From positions 62,001-126,000 of the forward strand of contig CAKQTZ010000002.1 of assembly GCA_934277375.1 (NCBI GenBank): 64,000 nt of DNA. The letters run 5' to 3'. Both the position numbers and the translations under genes were made by a program. Positions 26,916 to 35,536 of the stretch are shown in pieces. The notes under the pieces were generated by a model. The model worked only from the letters and a program-made list of their open reading frames with translations, had not been told where the DNA came from and did not search any database. Positions within the stretch are counted from its first letter, which is position 1; every line of letters starts with the position of its first letter. The DNA is from an uncultured Coprococcus sp. Its GTDB lineage: Bacteria; Bacillota; Clostridia; Lachnospirales; Lachnospiraceae.

Positions 26916-27136
26916 TTGCTTTTTCGTATAGTTTCAGGCAGCTTGGAGCATATTGACGGCCATAGGAGACAGATGTTATAGTCCATTTATCGGATATGCA
27001 TATCTTACAGACGACTGATCACCCAGATCGGTTATATAGTGACTCTTTGATATTTGTTTTATGGGGGATATTTGCGGAGTGCGGTATTCCTTGTTGAGAC
27101 AAACAGCTATCAGAATAAGCAGTGAAAGGAATAGAT

Positions 27137-27846
27137 ATGATGGGGAATACTAAGTCACAGAATGAAGTAAGATATGATGAGAATGTCTTAAAGTTGTTAA
27201 AGCAGAGGATCATACTTGCGTATATACTTCGCTATACAGTGAGTGAGTTCGCAGGAATGGATATAGGAGATATAATTAATTGTATTGAGTATGAGCCTGA
27301 AATACACGAGAAAAAAGTTGATGAACATGGACAGGATATAGAAGATTTTATTTATCCGATGATTCGGGGAAAAGATACAAATCAAAAATCGAGACAAGAA
27401 GGAAGTGTTGTGTTTGACATTATATTTGACGTGTTGATACCGGGCAGATCTGAGATTGTTAAGATGATAATAAATATAGAGGCTCAAAATGAAGTACAGA
27501 AGCTCCGTTATCACATAGTTACAAGAAACTATTCAGACTGCTTGAAACTTTTTTTGTTTCGGGCATAAGCGAAGCGAAAAGAAAAGATATAATTATAAAT
27601 GAGTTCAAGATACCTTATTCACATGAGATAGAGAGGAGTATGAATGAGATGTGTAATGCAAGTCAGGGAATAAAAAACGAAGCCATGCTGGAGGGCAGAA
27701 TGAAAGGCATGTTAGAAGGAAAGATAGAAGGAAAAATAGAAGCGTACCTGGATATGGGACTTTCGGCAAATGAGATTGGACATAAATTGGAAATGTCGGA
27801 AAAGGAAGTATGCGATATTATCTCGTTGATTTCAGGTCGAAACTGA
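27137..27846 (+). pseudogene. Decayed Rpn-type PD-(D/E)XK nuclease (putative transposase)
   Basis: The first frame (27137-27568) begins like the Lachnospiraceae Rpn/PD-(D/E)XK family: QRIILAYILRYTVSEFAGMDI and then FDIIFDVLIPGRSEIVKMIINIEAQN. It stops at 27566-27568. The C-terminal part continues in the next frame: SEAKRKDIIINEFKIPYSHEIERSMNEMCNASQGI and a Glu/Lys-rich tail to 27846. One extra T in the T7 run at 27549-27555 would join the frames. Compared with family members of around 300 residues, about 60-100 central residues after IEAQN are also missing, so I call it a pseudogene. A -1 ribosomal slip on the T run is the alternative. Confidence 0.65.
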
Positions 27847-27903
27847 ATAAATTGAAAAAGCGATGGTACATTTCTGTTAGTGACACATTTCCGTTTTTGT
27901 AAA

Positions 27904-28071
27904 TTGAAACTGACCCGTTCTTATCATATAATTTGCCATGATATAATATAAAATAAAGGTAAGTTATGAGGCGTAACCTATATGAACAAAGTTCATAACT
28001 GGAATCGGTTCTGATAACCTGCTCAACTCGTCTAGGCGGGAGAGCCTTGCATATTGTAGGAGGAATGTTAT
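27904..28071 (+). ncRNA. Promoter and structured leader of the second PPC protein gene
   Basis: A near-ideal promoter has -35 TTGAAA (27904-27909), a 17-base spacer and -10 TATAAT (27927-27932). The leader of about 130 bases holds the arms AGTTATGA (27962-27969) and TCATAACT (27992-27999), then GGTT/AACC and AGGC-GGGAGA-GCCT hairpins, and ends in TAGGAGGA before the ATG. No known riboswitch class is recognised. It shares a TTATGAG...GTA...TCATAA pattern with the amylase leader at 4032-4050. Confidence 0.45.
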
Positions 28072-29664
28072 ATGACGAAGGAAAGTATGTTTAAAAATAT
28101 TAGAAAAGCGGCGATCGTGTTCTGTGCAGCAGCTATGTGTGTATCAGGAAGTGCTGTGAGTGCAGCAGCGGCTGAAGACAGCGATGCAGACACAGCGGCA
28201 ATCAATCTTAGTACAGCCGAAACAAAGGATATGAAGATTGGCGGAACTGTGAATGATTCCCTGGCATTTGGCAAGAACAGGATAAAGTATAAGTTTGTAT
28301 TGAACAAATCAGGTAGATTTAAGTTTGATACTACAGTATATTCAGAAAAAATACATTGGAGAATTGTGGACAGCAGTGACCAGGATGTGACTGGCAGTGC
28401 TGTTGGCAATGAATTTGCCTATAATTCAGATCTGGGATTCGGCAAGAGTTCAGAGTCCATGGATCTGACTGCTGGAACCTATTATCTTGAGATATACAGC
28501 CTGTCGATAGATTTCACATCAACGGCAAAATACACATTCACTTCCGCTTTTGAAGATGCAAAAGCAAATGAGAAGGAACCAAATAACGATTACCAGCAGG
28601 CGCAGCTGCTCGGTGCTGAGGGAACTGTCAATGGACAGCTTGCAGTAAATGACACAGTTGACAGTTTCAAGATCAAAGTGGCCAGGAAGACAAAGCTGAA
28701 TCTGAAACTCACAGGAACTTCATTACAGAGCTGTAAGCTCAGTGTGTATGATAAGGATGCTTCTGATGTATTCAGCGAATACCTGAATCCTTTTCTCAAC
28801 AGTGCAAGTGCAAGTGGTGAGTATAGCGTGGAGCTTGATCCAGGAATGTATTATATTTCGGTAACAACAGACCTGTATAACAGCACGGGAGCTTACAAAT
28901 TATATTATTCGATCAAGCAGACACTTGGTTCAGGTGATGTTGCTTTATCGACTGAGAAGAAGACTTATGATGGGAAGACGGTGACTCCGAAGGTTACAGT
29001 TACAGATGACTACGGAAACAAGCTTACTGAAGGTACAGATTATACGGTAGAAGTTCCATCTGGAAGAACAAACGCTGGAACATACACATACAAGATAACA
29101 TTTAAGGGAAATTATAAGGGCACTGCCCAGAAGAAGCTCACAATAACTCCGGCTGCCAGAGGAGCAAAGAGCGTCACATTGTCATCAACTAAAGCAGTGT
29201 ACAATGGCAAGGTAAAAAATCCATCGATAACTGTAAAAGATGGATCAAGTAAGACTCTTGTGAGGGGAACCGATTACACTGTGACAGTTCCTAAGGGAAG
29301 AAAGAACGTAGGAAAATATACATATAAGATTACCTTCAAGGGAAATTACAAGGGAACAGCAGATAAAACATTCACTATTGTACCTGCGAAAACCCAGATA
29401 ACCAAGCTGGCAAAGAGCAAGTCGGGCGTGAAGGTTGTATGGAAGAAGTCAGGCAATGCCACAGGATACATAGTTTACAGAAGTGTGAATGGTGGTTCGT
29501 ATAAGAGGGTTAAGACAGTTACTTCTGCGAATGTGAGAACCTACATGGATAAGAGTGCAACAGTGAAGTGCAGGAGATATTCTTATAAGGTAATAGTGTA
29601 TAAGAAGGCAAATGGAACCAACTATAAATCGGCATCCAGTGCAGCCAAGACGGTAAAGAGATAA
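28072..29664 (+). CDS. Secreted PPC/YDG-repeat protein, paralogue of the gene at 23670
   Basis: The 530-residue protein has a signal peptide (AAIVFCAAAMCVSGSAVSAAAA), a first beta domain, a PPC-like domain (KEPNNDYQQAQLLGAEGTV), two YDG-type repeats (YDGKTVTPKV, YNGKVKNPSI, each ending GNYKGTA) and a FN3-like C-terminus (GVKVVWKKSGNATGYIVYRS). Domain order and many sentence-long stretches match the protein at 23670, so the two arose by duplication. No anchoring motif is visible. Its leader and promoter differ from those of the paralogue, which suggests different control. Confidence 0.8.
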   Translation: MTKESMFKNIRKAAIVFCAAAMCVSGSAVSAAAAEDSDADTAAINLSTAETKDMKIGGTVNDSLAFGKNRIKYKFVLNKSGRFKFDTTVYSEKIHWRIVDSSDQDVTGSAVGNEFAYNSDLGFGKSSESMDLTAGTYYLEIYSLSIDFTSTAKYTFTSAFEDAKANEKEPNNDYQQAQLLGAEGTVNGQLAVNDTVDSFKIKVARKTKLNLKLTGTSLQSCKLSVYDKDASDVFSEYLNPFLNSASASGEYSVELDPGMYYISVTTDLYNSTGAYKLYYSIKQTLGSGDVALSTEKKTYDGKTVTPKVTVTDDYGNKLTEGTDYTVEVPSGRTNAGTYTYKITFKGNYKGTAQKKLTITPAARGAKSVTLSSTKAVYNGKVKNPSITVKDGSSKTLVRGTDYTVTVPKGRKNVGKYTYKITFKGNYKGTADKTFTIVPAKTQITKLAKSKSGVKVVWKKSGNATGYIVYRSVNGGSYKRVKTVTSANVRTYMDKSATVKCRRYSYKVIVYKKANGTNYKSASSAAKTVKR

Positions 29665-29693
29665 AAATATAATGAATATTTACATTATGAAGG

Positions 29694-29721
29694 AGAGCAT
29701 CAATGATATTGGTGCTCTTTT
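29694..29721 (+). terminator. Terminator of the second PPC protein gene
   Basis: AGAGCATCAA and TTGGTGCTCT form a ten-pair stem followed by TTTT. Confidence 0.75.
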
Positions 29722-29814
29722 CATGTCTATCGGAAAAGAGGATACGTAGATTAGCAGAGAGAATAGATGAGCAATAAAAGAGAGTAGCAGGGAGAAACGA
29801 TGAAGAAATAAATA

Positions 29815-29854
29815 AAAGAGGCAACACACTTTAGCAAAGTGGATTGCCTCTTTT
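29815..29854 (-). terminator. Terminator of rpsT (probably bidirectional)
   Basis: AAGAGGCAA and TTGCCTCTT form the stem, with an inner CTTT/AAAG. T-rich sequence follows on both strands. Confidence 0.7.
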
Positions 29855-29930
29855 CTATAACTATGATTGGTTCAAATATATGCAGCCGTTTAATATATCC
29901 AAATCCTTACGTCAAAGTTATGTAGTTATC

Positions 29931-30194
29931 TTAAGCCATCTTGTTAACAGCAACTGCAAGGCGTGATACCTTACGAGCAGCGTTGTTCTTGTGGTAGATG
30001 CCCTTTGAAGCAGCCTTGTTGATCTCTGATGTAGCAACAACAAGTGCCTGCTGAGCAGCAGCCTTATCGCCAGCAGCGATAGCAGCCTCAACCTTCTTGA
30101 TAACTGTCTTAACCTTAGACTTGATCATCTTGTTTCTAAGTGTCTTCTTCTCGATAACATTGATTCTCTTCTTTGCAGATTTGATATTAGCCAA
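29931..30194 (-). CDS. rpsT: 30S ribosomal protein S20
   Basis: The protein of 87 residues has the S20 start (M)[10 protein letters not shown], the basic body ([19 protein letters not shown]) and the conserved [18 protein letters not shown] end; it binds 16S rRNA early in small-subunit assembly. The start is TTG at 30194, with GGAGG seven bases before it; an ATG five codons upstream overlaps that site and is not used. It is a single gene with its own terminator. Confidence 0.97.
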   Translation of the reverse strand: MANIKSAKKRINVIEKKTLRNKMIKSKVKTVIKKVEAAIAAGDKAAAQQALVVATSEINKAASKGIYHKNNAARKVSRLAVAVNKMA

Positions 30195-30400
30195 AATTCT
30201 TACCTCCATAAATTCTAATTAAAATATAATAAGGTTTTACATTAAAACCGGACACGGACAATTCAATGTAAACATACTCACATATAATAGATGAAACGAA
30301 ATATATTGTCAAGTGATAAAATCAAAAAAAGTAAGTAAAAACAAGCATATTTTTAAAAATGTATATATGTAAAATGAATGAAAACATTGCGTTACATTAC

Positions 30401-30429
30401 TTTACATAAAAAGCCAATTCGTGTATCAT
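30401..30429 (+). promoter_or_regulatory. Promoter of the DUF1461-like gene
   Basis: -35 TTTACA (30401-30406), a 17-base spacer, and -10 TATCAT (30424-30429). Confidence 0.55.
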
Positions 30430-30505
30430 TATATAGGGTACAGATATATGAAAATGTAGGATATATCACCATCAAACAATTATAGAAAAGCAGAGAAATA
30501 TACAT

Positions 30506-31186
30506 ATGTTTAAATATAGATTTTTTCAGGTTGTAATGGCATTGTCGCTGGTGTTGCTTATCATATCCACCGCGATAATGTGTTCTTTTATGGTAAGAAA
30601 GGTTACTCAGAGTTCATATGCACCGAGTACCGGTGGAAGTATAACTTCCGTGATGAATAATGGACAGACAGAGGAACTCACTGATTTTGAAGCGTGGCTG
30701 GAGTATAGTATTGTAAGCGATGGACTTGATGGAGACAGCGAAGAGGAATACAGGAAAGGAAATATTTATCTTTCCACTGAGAATATTATAAGGCTTGAGC
30801 AGCTGGCGGATGTGAAGTCAAAAGCCAGCAACGGAGTGTTCGTATCTGTAGTACTGCTGGTGGCATGCTTTGTAGTCATAAGGAGAAGGAGACTATATGA
30901 GTGTGTCGTATGGGGCGGTGCAGCAGGTGTTATTATAGGACTGATCAGCTTTCTTGCAGTGACATTTTCCAGATCAGGGATGATGTATGGAATAAGAGAG
31001 ATGATATTTCATGGAAGTTATACTGAACTGTTTCCTGGACATGATGCATTGGCAGATATAATACCGGCGGGGACAGGAACCAGAGTTCTTGTAGTATATC
31101 TTGGAACGATATTTGTGGGTTTGATAGTGACGATCATCGTAAGAGCGATAAGTTATAAGAAGTCAAGACCACACAGGTTTAGATAG
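30506..31186 (+). CDS. DUF1461/TIGR01906-like integral membrane protein
   Basis: The 226-residue protein has four membrane helices (about 8-30, 107-125, 131-153, 195-215). The large outer loop after helix 1 carries ENIIRLEQLADVKS, and a second loop carries FHGSYTELFPGHDALADIIP; both resemble the conserved loops of TIGR01906 proteins (DVK before helix 2 and a Phe/Pro-rich loop before the last helix). The function of the family is unknown. No enzyme motif is seen. It lies 43 bases before glgB and may share its transcript. Confidence 0.55.
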   Translation: MFKYRFFQVVMALSLVLLIISTAIMCSFMVRKVTQSSYAPSTGGSITSVMNNGQTEELTDFEAWLEYSIVSDGLDGDSEEEYRKGNIYLSTENIIRLEQLADVKSKASNGVFVSVVLLVACFVVIRRRRLYECVVWGGAAGVIIGLISFLAVTFSRSGMMYGIREMIFHGSYTELFPGHDALADIIPAGTGTRVLVVYLGTIFVGLIVTIIVRAISYKKSRPHRFR

Positions 31187-31229
31187 AAGTTTACTTTAAT
31201 GGACTGATGTCCAATAATGGGAGGTAGTT

Positions 31230-33743
31230 ATGAGAAAAAGAATTGAGGAGTGGATCAACTGGGTGCTCTACGATGAGCTTATAGCCAGCAAGATCAATGC
31301 GCCAAAGCATCTGCTTGGAATCCATGATTATGGTGAAGGACAGATAATAGTGGTGTACAAGCCGGGCGCCATCAGGGCGGAGGTTACATCGCGTACGGGC
31401 AAGAATGTACACTATATGGAGAAGATGACAAATGAAGGCCTGTTTGCCATCTATTTTGACAAAAAGGAATATGACGGCAACAAATATAACGTCGTCACTA
31501 CATATGAAGATGGAACAGTTGTGAATTCGGCAGATCCATATTCGTTTGATTCTCTTATAACAGATTTTGACACCTATCTTTTTGCAGAGGGTAAGCATTA
31601 TGACATATATGAGAAACTTGGAGCACATCCGATGACTATAGATGGAGTTCAGGGAACATATTTTGCGGTATGGGCTCCGCATGCCAGACGTGTAAGCGTA
31701 GTGGGAGATTTCAACCTTTGGGATGGAAATGTGAATCCGATGCAGATCACAGCAAGCGAAGGAATATATGAATTGTTCCTGCCGGATGTAAAGCCGGGAG
31801 CGGTGTACAAATATCAGATCATGACCAGATATGGAGAGATATTGTACAAGGCTGATCCATATGGTAATCAGTGTCAGATGAGACCTGAGAATGCCTCTGT
31901 GGTTGCTGATATAAACAGTTATAAGTGGAAGGATTCATCATGGATGAAGTCACGAAGCAGAATCCGCCGTACCGACAGAATGCGCATGCCTATGTCAATA
32001 TATGAGATGCATCTCGGATCGTGGCGCAAGAAGGTGGAGGATGATGATGCGGGGTTCTACACATATAGAGAACTTGCTCCTATGGTGGCGGATTATGTGA
32101 AGGAGATGGGATATACCCATATTGAGCTCATGGGCATATCGGAGTATCCGTTTGATGGCTCATGGGGCTATCAGGTTACCAATTACTATGCACCGACCAG
32201 CAGATACGGTGATGCCGTGGATTTTATGTATTTTGTAGATTATATGCATAGCAAAGGAATCAGTGTCATTCTTGACTGGGTACCTGCCCATTTCCCAAGG
32301 GATGCGCATGGACTTGGAAGATTTGACGGTATGCCTCTTTACGAGCATCCGGATCCAAGAAGAGGTGAGCATCCGGACTGGGGCACATATATATTTGATT
32401 ATGGACGTAATGAGGTGGCCAATTTCCTCACAGCAAATGCGCTGTTCTGGGTGGAGAAATTCCATATCGATGGACTTCGTGTTGATGCTGTGGCATCCAT
32501 GTTATATCTTGATTACGGAAAGCAGGACGGACAGTGGCTGCCGAATGAGCACGGAGGAAATGAAAACCTTGAGGCTATAGCACTCATGCAGAATATAAAT
32601 CAGATAATGGAGGAGAGAAATCCAGGGGCATACCTCATTGCTGAGGAATCAACGGCATGGGCGGGAGTCACAGCTCCGGCATCTATGGACGGACTCGGTT
32701 TCCTCTTCAAGTGGAACATGGGCTGGATGAATGATTTCCTTGAGTATATGCAGATGGATCCATACTTCAGGCAGAACAACCAGAATATGCTGACATTCAG
32801 TCTGTCATATGCTTATGCAGAGAACTACGTGCTAGTGATATCTCATGATGAGGTAGTACATCTGAAAAAATCAATGATAAATAAGATGCCGGGCAGCGAG
32901 GAGGATAAATTTGCCAACCTCAGAACTGCATATGGTTTTATGTATGGACATCCGGGCAAGAAGCTGCTGTTCATGGGACAGGAATTTGCCCAGCCTAGAG
33001 AGTGGAGTGAAGCCAGAAGTCTTGACTGGTTTGCACTTGACAATCCACTCAATCAGGGAATGGAGAGGTATGTAAAGGCGCTTAACGAACTGTATAATAC
33101 AAACGATGCGATGTATGCTAACGATGCAGACCCGATGGGATTTGAATGGACGGATTGTGATCACCCGGATATGAGTATCCTTTCATTTGTAAGACGTGGT
33201 TCAACTCCGAAGAAACAGTTGCTCTTTGTGTGCAACTTTACTCCGGTTGAGAGAGACAATTATAGTATACCGGTTCCTTGCTACACAACATACAAGGAGA
33301 TACTTAACTCAGATGATATTCAGTTTGGCGGAAAAGGCAGACTGAACAGCGGATCGGTCAAGGCAATGGATAAGAAGAATGCCAGAACGCCGTACAGCAT
33401 CGATATCACAGTTCCGCCACTTTCGACAGTAGTGTTCGAGTATGATTATACGGATATGACACCTGAGCTTGAGAAGAAGGAAGCTGAGGCAAAGGCTGCA
33501 GCAAAGAAGCGCGTGGACGCCGCAAAGAAAAAGGCTGCAGCGGCACAGCAGAAGGCGGAGGAGATCAAAAAAGAAGCAGAGAAAAAAGCCGTCGAGTTGA
33601 AGAAAGAGGCTGAGAAGAAAGCAACAGGATTGAAGAAGGACGCTGAACAAAAAACTGAGGATCTGAAAAAGGATGTACAGAAAGTTTCGGCAGAAGTGAA
33701 AGAAGACATCAGGAAAGCTGAGAGTCGTCTGAAGAAAAAATAA
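31230..33743 (+). CDS. glgB: 1,4-alpha-glucan branching enzyme with 11-residue-repeat tail
   Basis: GlgB cuts alpha-1,4-glucan and rejoins it as 1,6 branches in glycogen synthesis. A CBM48 domain (FAVWAPHARRVSVVGDFNLWDG) is followed by the GH13 barrel with DWVPAHFP, GLRVDAVASMLYLDYG (nucleophile Asp), LIAEESTAW (acid/base Glu) and ISHDEVVH. Unlike usual GlgB (around 630-730 residues), this 837-residue protein carries a Lys/Ala/Glu tail from about residue 745. Residues 780-834 are five exact-length 11-residue repeats (for example KKEAEKKAVEL, KKEAEKKATGL, KKDAEQKTEDL), which predicts a long amphipathic helix. Start ATG follows GGGAGG. Confidence 0.95.
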   Translation: MRKRIEEWINWVLYDELIASKINAPKHLLGIHDYGEGQIIVVYKPGAIRAEVTSRTGKNVHYMEKMTNEGLFAIYFDKKEYDGNKYNVVTTYEDGTVVNSADPYSFDSLITDFDTYLFAEGKHYDIYEKLGAHPMTIDGVQGTYFAVWAPHARRVSVVGDFNLWDGNVNPMQITASEGIYELFLPDVKPGAVYKYQIMTRYGEILYKADPYGNQCQMRPENASVVADINSYKWKDSSWMKSRSRIRRTDRMRMPMSIYEMHLGSWRKKVEDDDAGFYTYRELAPMVADYVKEMGYTHIELMGISEYPFDGSWGYQVTNYYAPTSRYGDAVDFMYFVDYMHSKGISVILDWVPAHFPRDAHGLGRFDGMPLYEHPDPRRGEHPDWGTYIFDYGRNEVANFLTANALFWVEKFHIDGLRVDAVASMLYLDYGKQDGQWLPNEHGGNENLEAIALMQNINQIMEERNPGAYLIAEESTAWAGVTAPASMDGLGFLFKWNMGWMNDFLEYMQMDPYFRQNNQNMLTFSLSYAYAENYVLVISHDEVVHLKKSMINKMPGSEEDKFANLRTAYGFMYGHPGKKLLFMGQEFAQPREWSEARSLDWFALDNPLNQGMERYVKALNELYNTNDAMYANDADPMGFEWTDCDHPDMSILSFVRRGSTPKKQLLFVCNFTPVERDNYSIPVPCYTTYKEILNSDDIQFGGKGRLNSGSVKAMDKKNARTPYSIDITVPPLSTVVFEYDYTDMTPELEKKEAEAKAAAKKRVDAAKKKAAAAQQKAEEIKKEAEKKAVELKKEAEKKATGLKKDAEQKTEDLKKDVQKVSAEVKEDIRKAESRLKKK

Positions 33744-33794
33744 ATGTTGCAATATGACAGAACAGGACATATAATGTCATTGTAAGTGCAAAGG

Positions 33795-33827
33795 GGCACA
33801 GAACGTTTTCGTTCTGTGCCTTTTTTT
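33795..33827 (+). terminator. Terminator of glgB
   Basis: GGCACAGAAC and GTTCTGTGCC form a perfect ten-pair stem followed by seven T residues. Confidence 0.9.
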
Positions 33828-33915
33828 ATTTGAATAAGGCGTGAAATAAGAATCACAAATGATCGTTTCAAATGCACGAAAGTATCCAGGTGGTTTTTAA
33901 GGAGGAAGTAGTATT

Positions 33916-34116
33916 ATGAAGACAGGAAAAGTAAAATGGTTTAATGCGAAGAAAGGCTACGGCTTTATATGTGATGAGGATGGAGCTGATGTATTTGTAC
34001 ATTTCTCAGCACTTAATATGGAAGGATTCAAGGTGCTTGAAGAGGGAGATACAGTGGAGTATGAAGTTGTAGATGGTGAGAAAGGCCCTCAGGCAGCAAA
34101 TGTCACCAAGTTGTAA
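33916..34116 (+). CDS. Cold-shock domain protein
   Basis: The 66-residue single-domain protein has both RNA-binding motifs, KGYGFI and VFVHFS, and the typical start [16 protein letters not shown]. Such proteins melt RNA structure and bind single-stranded nucleic acid in the cytoplasm. The site AAGGAGG is nine bases before the ATG. It is a lone gene with a terminator on either side; cold induction cannot be judged from the sequence. Confidence 0.95.
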   Translation: MKTGKVKWFNAKKGYGFICDEDGADVFVHFSALNMEGFKVLEEGDTVEYEVVDGEKGPQAANVTKL

Positions 34117-34177
34117 ATTATAGGTTTTGTATTTCTCATATAACAACATATGCGATACTGAAAAGGTAAGAAAATTC

Positions 34178-34212
34178 CAGCGTAGCAGCGAGTAAACTGC
34201 TACGCTGTTTGT
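34178..34212 (+). terminator. Terminator of the cold-shock gene
   Basis: CAGCGTAGCAG and CTGCTACGCTG form a perfect 11-pair stem followed by TTTGTTTG. Confidence 0.85.
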
Positions 34213-34336
34213 TTGTCTGGATTTACAGGGAGGGCAAATGTTGATGTTGGTTATAAATACAAAAATATTATAGATATCACCATATGAAAATAACCAATAA
34301 TTGATAAAATAAAGATAACAGATATGAAAAATCATC

Positions 34337-34390
34337 TTGACGTAAAGCGATGATTAAATGTAGAATACATATGTGGTGAAACATGTTTCA
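34337..34390 (+). promoter_or_regulatory. Fructokinase promoter with a palindromic operator
   Basis: -35 TTGACG (34337-34342), an 18-base spacer and -10 TAGAAT (34361-34366) are followed at 34377-34390 by the perfect palindrome TGAAACATGTTTCA, just past the expected start of transcription. Such a site would suit a LacI-type sugar repressor (inference); none is encoded nearby. Confidence 0.5.
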
Positions 34391-34456
34391 TGAGGCGCCG
34401 CCGGTGACAAATGAGACATATAAATATAACGTGATAAAATAAGGGGGATACGTACC

Positions 34457-35422
34457 ATGAAGAGATTTGATGTTGTGGCACTTGGAGAACTGCTCATAGA
34501 CTTTACACAGAACGGACTCAGTGGACAGGGCAATATGATGATGGAAGCCAATCCGGGCGGAGCACCATGCAATGTTCTCGCTATGCTGCAGAAGCTGGGC
34601 AAGAGGACTGCATTTGTTGGAAAGGTAGGGGATGATTTCCTTGGAAAAATGCTTGCCGGTGTTGTGGCTGATGCCGGGATCAATACTGACAATCTGAAGT
34701 TTGACAGGGATGTACATACAACACTTGCGTTTGTGCATACCTATGAGGACGGGGACAGGGACTTTTCATTTTACAGGAATCCGGGAGCGGATATCATGTT
34801 AAATGCAGATGAGGTGGATGAGAGTATCATAAAGGATGCCAGGCTGTTCCATTTTGGATCACTCTCACTGACATATGAAGTGTCACGTTCTGCAACACAG
34901 AAGGCTGTTGCTGCTGCAAAGGAGGCTGGATGCATCATCACATTTGACCCGAATCTCAGGGAGCCTCTGTGGAAGACGCTGGACGAGGCTCATGATCAGA
35001 TCGACTGGGGTATGAGACAGTGTGATGTGCTCAAGATATCGGATAATGAGATACAGTGGTTCACAGGCAGAGAGGATTTTGACGAGGGTATAAAGATACT
35101 TCAGGACACATACAATATACCTTTGATACTTCTCTCGATGGGAAGGGATGGCAGCCGTGCATACTACGGGGATGTAGTCGCTGAGGCAAAGCCGTTCATC
35201 CAGGAGAACACTATAGAGACCACAGGCGCCGGTGATACATTCTGTGCATGCGTGCTGAATTATTTACTTGATAACGGCCTTGAAGATCTTGACATTGATA
35301 AGCTTACAGAGATGCTTGTATTCGCAAATGCTGCTGCATCGATCATCACAACACGCAAGGGTGCGCTCAAGGTTATGCCGGAGAGATCCGAGGTTGAGAA
35401 GCTCATTGCTGAGAGACAGTAA
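34457..35422 (+). CDS. scrK: Fructokinase (PfkB family)
   Basis: The 321-residue protein has both PfkB signatures: the N-terminal GGAPCNVLAMLQKLG region and the C-terminal catalytic TTGAGDTFCACVLNYL with its Asp base. Fructokinases of this type convert fructose to fructose 6-phosphate with ATP in the cytoplasm. The next gene codes for an amylosucrase-like enzyme that releases fructose from sucrose, which makes fructose the likely substrate. The ATG follows AAGGGGG. The 114-base gap to the next gene has no terminator, so the two are probably one operon. Confidence 0.88.
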   Translation: MKRFDVVALGELLIDFTQNGLSGQGNMMMEANPGGAPCNVLAMLQKLGKRTAFVGKVGDDFLGKMLAGVVADAGINTDNLKFDRDVHTTLAFVHTYEDGDRDFSFYRNPGADIMLNADEVDESIIKDARLFHFGSLSLTYEVSRSATQKAVAAAKEAGCIITFDPNLREPLWKTLDEAHDQIDWGMRQCDVLKISDNEIQWFTGREDFDEGIKILQDTYNIPLILLSMGRDGSRAYYGDVVAEAKPFIQENTIETTGAGDTFCACVLNYLLDNGLEDLDIDKLTEMLVFANAAASIITTRKGALKVMPERSEVEKLIAERQ

Positions 35423-35536
35423 TAGATAAAAAGACGGCAACAGATTTAAACTAGTTATGTACGGTAATGATACAGATTACATAAATAAAATGAGAATGAT
35501 AAGTTAATTGACTATAGTCAGAAAAGGAGAAGATAA

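Noticed and set aside
35509..35520. TGACTATAGTCA before the amylosucrase gene, also GACTATAGTC near 11931, as a shared operator
   Set aside because: The two genes have no common control and a 10-base palindrome can occur by chance; no further copies were noticed.
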